45,649 nt of DNA, from the NCBI GenBank assembly GCA_004292745.1, contig RDXH01000001.1:1-45649 (forward strand), written 5' to 3'. The stretch comes from Oscillatoriales cyanobacterium (GTDB lineage Bacteria; Cyanobacteriota; Cyanobacteriia; Cyanobacteriales; Microcoleaceae). Positions 42,547-45,649 of the stretch are shown here, in pieces (position 1 is the stretch's first letter; every line of letters begins with the position of its first letter). The notes below the pieces were generated by a model. The model was not told where the DNA came from, made no database searches, and was given only the letters and a program-made list of their open reading frames with translations. Position numbers and translations under genes: made by a program.

Positions 42547-42686
42547 GCCAGTTTAATGGGTCGTTGCATAAAATTCGATCCCCCCTAGCCCCCCTTAATA
42601 AGGGGGGGACAAGAAGCACTCAAAGTCCCCCTTATTAAGGGGGATGCGAGGGGGATCGAGATATGTGCAACGACCCATTAAATTGG
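42547..42686. repeat. G-rich element with long terminal inverted repeats, copy 3
   Basis: The outer arms ccagtttaatgggtcgttgca and, reading the other strand from the right, ccaatttaatgggtcgttgca match over 21 bases with one mismatch. The inside holds gatcccccctagcccccctt at one end and ggggatgcgagggggatc at the other with a shortened middle (ttaataagggggggac). The inner ends are the same as in copies 1 and 2, but the outer arms differ. Confidence 0.8.
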
Positions 42687-42724
42687 TATGAGTCCTGTTG
42701 AATATAAAATCTACTATTAGTTGA

Positions 42725-44056
42725 ATGAACTCAGTTTATACAGTAAATTTGGTACATATCCAAGAACTAGAAAGTATTGTGGATGCTGCTAGTGTCTCTT
42801 CCTGGCAAAATACAGAAGCATTTTGGCAACAAAGACTCGAAATAGCAGTTAGCCCAGACACACACATTGACTGCATTGTTTATCCCAATACCCAGGCAGA
42901 ACTCGCGGCTGTGATTGCTTGGGCTGGGCAAAATGGTTATGCTGTCTTGCCTTGTGGTGGCGGCAGTAAACTGGATTGGGGCGGTTTGGTCAAATTAGAC
43001 TCGAATCTCCGACTCATGGCTGTCAACACTTCGCGCCTGAATCGACTGATAGAACACGCTGTAGGCGATTTAACCGTGACTGCGGAGGCGGGGATGAAGT
43101 TTGCGGATTTACAGCAAGTTTTAGCCGTAGCAGGTCAATTTTTGCCGATCGATCCCGCCTATCCACAACACGCAACCTTGGGCGGGATTATCGCTACTGC
43201 TGACACAGGTTCCCTGCGACATCGCTATCGGGGTGTTCGGGATATGCTGTTGGGAATGACTTTTGTGCGATCGGACGGTAAAATTGCCACTGCGGGCGGT
43301 CGAGTCGTCAAAAACGTCGCCGGTTACGATTTGATGAAACTATTTACCGGTGCTTACGGCACATTAGGTATTATTAGTCAAGTCACTTTCCGAGTTTATC
43401 CCCTCCCCGTCGCCTCCGAAACAGTCCTCTTGACTGGGGCACCAGGGCCTTTAACTCAAGCAACCCAAATCCTCTTATCTTCGGCTTTGACTCCCACAGC
43501 CGTGGATTTACTATCACCGGATTTAGTAGCTAAATTAGGTTTAGGAAAGGGCTTAGGATTAATAGTCAGATTTCAAAGTATCCCAGAGAGTGTTAAACAA
43601 CAATCAGCCCGCTTGCGGTCAGTTGGCGAAAAGTTGGGTTTGCAAGGGGCTAGCTGGGGCGAAAATGATCAGAAGCAATTATGGCAAACATTGCCAGAAA
43701 CTATCTGGAATCATACCCAAGACTCTCCGATTATTTGCAAAATAGGAGTCAGACCCTCCGAAGCTGTCAAGGTAATGGACGAATTGCCCATTCAGGATGC
43801 TGTGATTCATGCAGGCTGCGGTTTGGGGATTTTGCGCTTTGATCAGACTGTGACTGCGGAAACACTGTTGCAAATACGCCGAGTCTGTGAAGCGAAAGCA
43901 GGTTTTTTGACTGTTTTGGCTGCGCCTCCTGCTCTCAAGCAACAGTTGGATGTTTGGGGCTATACTGGAAGTGCGATCGATCTTATGCGCCGGATTAAGC
44001 AACAGTTTGACTCGGAGAATATTTTGAGTCCACATCGCTTTGTTGATGGTATTTAG
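42725..44056 (+). CDS. glcE: Glycolate dehydrogenase FAD subunit GlcE-like
   Basis: This 443-residue FAD-linked oxidase (FAD_binding_4 type) has the FAD loop LPCGGGSKLDWGG (about 76-88), THAEAGM-like strand LTVTAEAGMKFADLQ, the GGIIATADTGSLRHRYRGVRD segment (split: GGIIATADTGSLRHRYRGV) and GGRVVKNVAGYDLMKLFTGAYG (split: GGRVVKNVAGYD, LMKLFTGAYGTLG), which is the GlcE pattern. Glycolate dehydrogenase oxidises photorespiratory glycolate to glyoxylate with membrane quinone as acceptor. The Fe-S subunit follows 180 bases downstream. GlcD is not in the window. Confidence 0.9.
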   Translation: MNSVYTVNLVHIQELESIVDAASVSSWQNTEAFWQQRLEIAVSPDTHIDCIVYPNTQAELAAVIAWAGQNGYAVLPCGGGSKLDWGGLVKLDSNLRLMAVNTSRLNRLIEHAVGDLTVTAEAGMKFADLQQVLAVAGQFLPIDPAYPQHATLGGIIATADTGSLRHRYRGVRDMLLGMTFVRSDGKIATAGGRVVKNVAGYDLMKLFTGAYGTLGIISQVTFRVYPLPVASETVLLTGAPGPLTQATQILLSSALTPTAVDLLSPDLVAKLGLGKGLGLIVRFQSIPESVKQQSARLRSVGEKLGLQGASWGENDQKQLWQTLPETIWNHTQDSPIICKIGVRPSEAVKVMDELPIQDAVIHAGCGLGILRFDQTVTAETLLQIRRVCEAKAGFLTVLAAPPALKQQLDVWGYTGSAIDLMRRIKQQFDSENILSPHRFVDGI

Positions 44057-44235
44057 TTTAAAGTTTGTAGTAAGGACATTAGTTTTTATTGAATCCTAGT
44101 CTGAATCGTTTGTGAACCAGATTCTTTTTTAACGAACCGCGAAGGCGCGAAGAGCGCGAAGGAAGAGAAAAGAAAAGAAAAGAAGTGTTTGAAGGGATAA
44201 AGTCTTTACTACTAACCACAATAATTAGGTAATAT
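44057..44235. other. glcE-glcF spacer
   Basis: The spacer contains a dispersed word acgaaccgcgaaggcgcgaa, then gagcgcgaaggaagag and a run of aaaagaaaag, followed by taggtaatat as the likely ribosome binding site of glcF. The first word is the reverse of the repeat at 29385-29407. Confidence 0.6.
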
Positions 44236-45645
44236 ATGCAAATTTCTGAAAAATCTACACTTCCCAGCGACAATTTAAAACCAGCTAAGGAAAGCAATTT
44301 TCTAGCACAAAATCCCCATTTACAAATTCCAGAAATACAGGGTTTTGATGCTAATAATCCACCTAATCCAAAATTAATCGATACTTGCGTGCACTGTGGT
44401 TTTTGTTTGTCCACTTGTCCTAGTTATCGGGTACTGGGTAAAGAAATGGATTCCCCCAGAGGCCGCATTTATTTGATGGATGCGATTAACGAAGGTGAAG
44501 CACCTTTGAATGAAGCAACTTCCCAGCATTTTGATACTTGTTTGGGCTGTTTGGCCTGTGTTACTACTTGTCCGTCGGGTGTACAATACGATAAATTAAT
44601 TTCCGCAACTCGCCACCAAGTTTCTCGGAATCAGGAACGCTCTTTTTCTGATCAAGTAATTCGCACTCTGATTTTTAATCTTTTTCCCTATCCTCACCGA
44701 TTGCGCCCTTTACTTTTGCCTTTGTTTATTTATCAAAAATTAGGACTACCTAAACTGGTTCGCAGCACAGGTTTACTGAAAAAAGTATTTCCTCGTTTGG
44801 CTGCGATGGAATCAATTTTGCCGAAAGTTACTGTGGATTCTTTTCGGGATAATTTACCAGCGGTAATTCCAGCCCAAGGTGAAAAACGCTATCGAGTAGG
44901 TGTGATTTTAGGCTGTGTACAGCGGCTGTTGTTTTCACCGGTTAATGAAGCTACGGTGCGGGTTTTAACGGCTAATGGTTGTGAGGTTGTGATTCCCAAA
45001 AGTCAGGGATGTTGTGCTGCTTTACCGGAACACCAAGGACAAGCGCAACAGGCACAAACTTTGGCGAGACAAATGATTGACAGCTTTGAAAATACGGGTG
45101 TCGATTTTGTGATTATCAATGCTGCGGGTTGTGGTCACACTTTGAAAGAATACGGTCATATTTTAGCAGATGACCATGCCTATCGGCAGAAAGCTGAAGC
45201 TTTTGCGGCTAAGGTTAAGGATGTGCAAGAGTTTTTGGTAATGGCGGGTATGACGGCAAAACTTCATCCTTTGGTGGATGGAGATTTGACGATTGTTTAT
45301 CAGGATGCTTGCCATTTGTTGCACGGGCAAAAGATTAGTTTGCAGCCGCGTCAGTTGCTGCAACAAATCCCTGGGGTGAAATTAAAAGAACCGATTGATG
45401 CTGCTTTGTGTTGCGGGAGTGCCGGGGTTTACAATATGCTTCAGCCGGAGGTTGCTGATGAATTGGGAGTGCAAAAGGTGGAGAATTTGCTGAATACTGG
45501 GGCGGAGTTGATTGCTTCTTCTAATCCTGGTTGTTCGCTGCAAATTAAGAAGCATTTGGAGTTGCAGGGAAAAGCGGTTTGTTTGATGCACCCCATCGAG
45601 CTTTTAGATTATTCTATGAGAGGTATTAAATTGCAGAGGAAGTAG
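44236..45645 (+). CDS. glcF: Glycolate dehydrogenase iron-sulfur subunit GlcF
   Basis: This 469-residue protein has two [4Fe-4S] motifs: CVHCGFCLSTCP (C51, C54, C57, C61) and CLGCLACVTTCP (C102, C105, C108, C112). They are followed by two CCG domains with CCAALPEHQG and CCGSAGVYN. This is the GlcF architecture, which passes electrons from the FAD subunits to quinone. It pairs with glcE upstream, and the stop codon lies four bases before the end of the window. Confidence 0.93.
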   Translation: MQISEKSTLPSDNLKPAKESNFLAQNPHLQIPEIQGFDANNPPNPKLIDTCVHCGFCLSTCPSYRVLGKEMDSPRGRIYLMDAINEGEAPLNEATSQHFDTCLGCLACVTTCPSGVQYDKLISATRHQVSRNQERSFSDQVIRTLIFNLFPYPHRLRPLLLPLFIYQKLGLPKLVRSTGLLKKVFPRLAAMESILPKVTVDSFRDNLPAVIPAQGEKRYRVGVILGCVQRLLFSPVNEATVRVLTANGCEVVIPKSQGCCAALPEHQGQAQQAQTLARQMIDSFENTGVDFVIINAAGCGHTLKEYGHILADDHAYRQKAEAFAAKVKDVQEFLVMAGMTAKLHPLVDGDLTIVYQDACHLLHGQKISLQPRQLLQQIPGVKLKEPIDAALCCGSAGVYNMLQPEVADELGVQKVENLLNTGAELIASSNPGCSLQIKKHLELQGKAVCLMHPIELLDYSMRGIKLQRK

Positions 45646-45649
45646 TAAT

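Larger units (their letters stand above)
42131..42724. repeat. 594-base spacer with MITE D and a G-rich hairpin element
   Basis: No gene was found. MITE copy D lies at 42269-42366 and the G-rich inverted-repeat element at 42547-42686. Between 42367 and 42546 I see nothing beyond ordinary A/T-rich sequence with a ctcatcgactt duplication (42406-42427). Confidence 0.75.

Overview
The window is cyanobacterial chromosome, most likely from a filamentous Oscillatoriales-type organism (Microcoleus/Oscillatoria-like). Four things point there: HIP1 octamers (GCGATCGC and its GCGATCG core) scattered through genes on both strands; a fraC-fraD-fraE operon for filament integrity and cell-cell junctions; a glcE/glcF-type glycolate dehydrogenase pair and cobalamin genes of cyanobacterial type; and heavy seeding with 7-bp tandem repeats (STRRs) and small palindromic elements. 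No rRNA, tRNA, CRISPR array, transposase or prophage block was found. The genus assignment is inference.

Layout. 0-8 kb: a Uma2-like protein; two M16 peptidase-family genes (one with the HxxEH zinc site, one without); a divergent TetR regulator; a small triple-repeat protein; a CobE/CbiG-C protein with an in-frame repeat insertion; a holin-superfamily membrane protein; a secreted pentapeptide protein; and a small secreted protein. 8-14 kb: a methyltransferase, two tandem adenylate cyclases with different sensors (a c-type-heme DUF3365 domain versus a HAMP-type receptor), a second methyltransferase, an NAD(P)-binding protein and a membrane protein. 14-18 kb: a mntA-hepT toxin-antitoxin pair, a DUF4926 protein and an RTX calcium-binding protein. 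18-22.5 kb: a double-domain CobO-type adenosyltransferase, then fraC-fraD-fraE.

22.5-32 kb: a second Uma2 protein with a coiled-coil tail, a LarE sulfur transferase with three cysteines, two SGNH hydrolases, a membrane-anchored lambda-endolysin-like (GH104) lytic transglycosylase, a small secreted protein, an MFS transporter and a conserved cyanobacterial protein whose upstream region was hit by a MITE. 32-37 kb: a minus-strand run of a Crp/Fnr regulator, mtnX and mtnB (methionine salvage), a patatin-like lipase and an MlaE permease, with an ArgRS-like protein lacking the catalytic domain divergent from the regulator. 37-45.6 kb: a 1549-aa surface protein (DUF4347, FG-GAP, Calx-beta, RTX) and the two glycolate dehydrogenase subunits.

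The genes are mostly housekeeping and surface functions. The unusual layer is the repeats: a MITE family with 8-bp target duplication; two nearly identical G-rich elements in inverted orientation 22 kb apart; at least five different 7-bp STRR types; and two genes that carry palindromic repeats in frame inside conserved domains.
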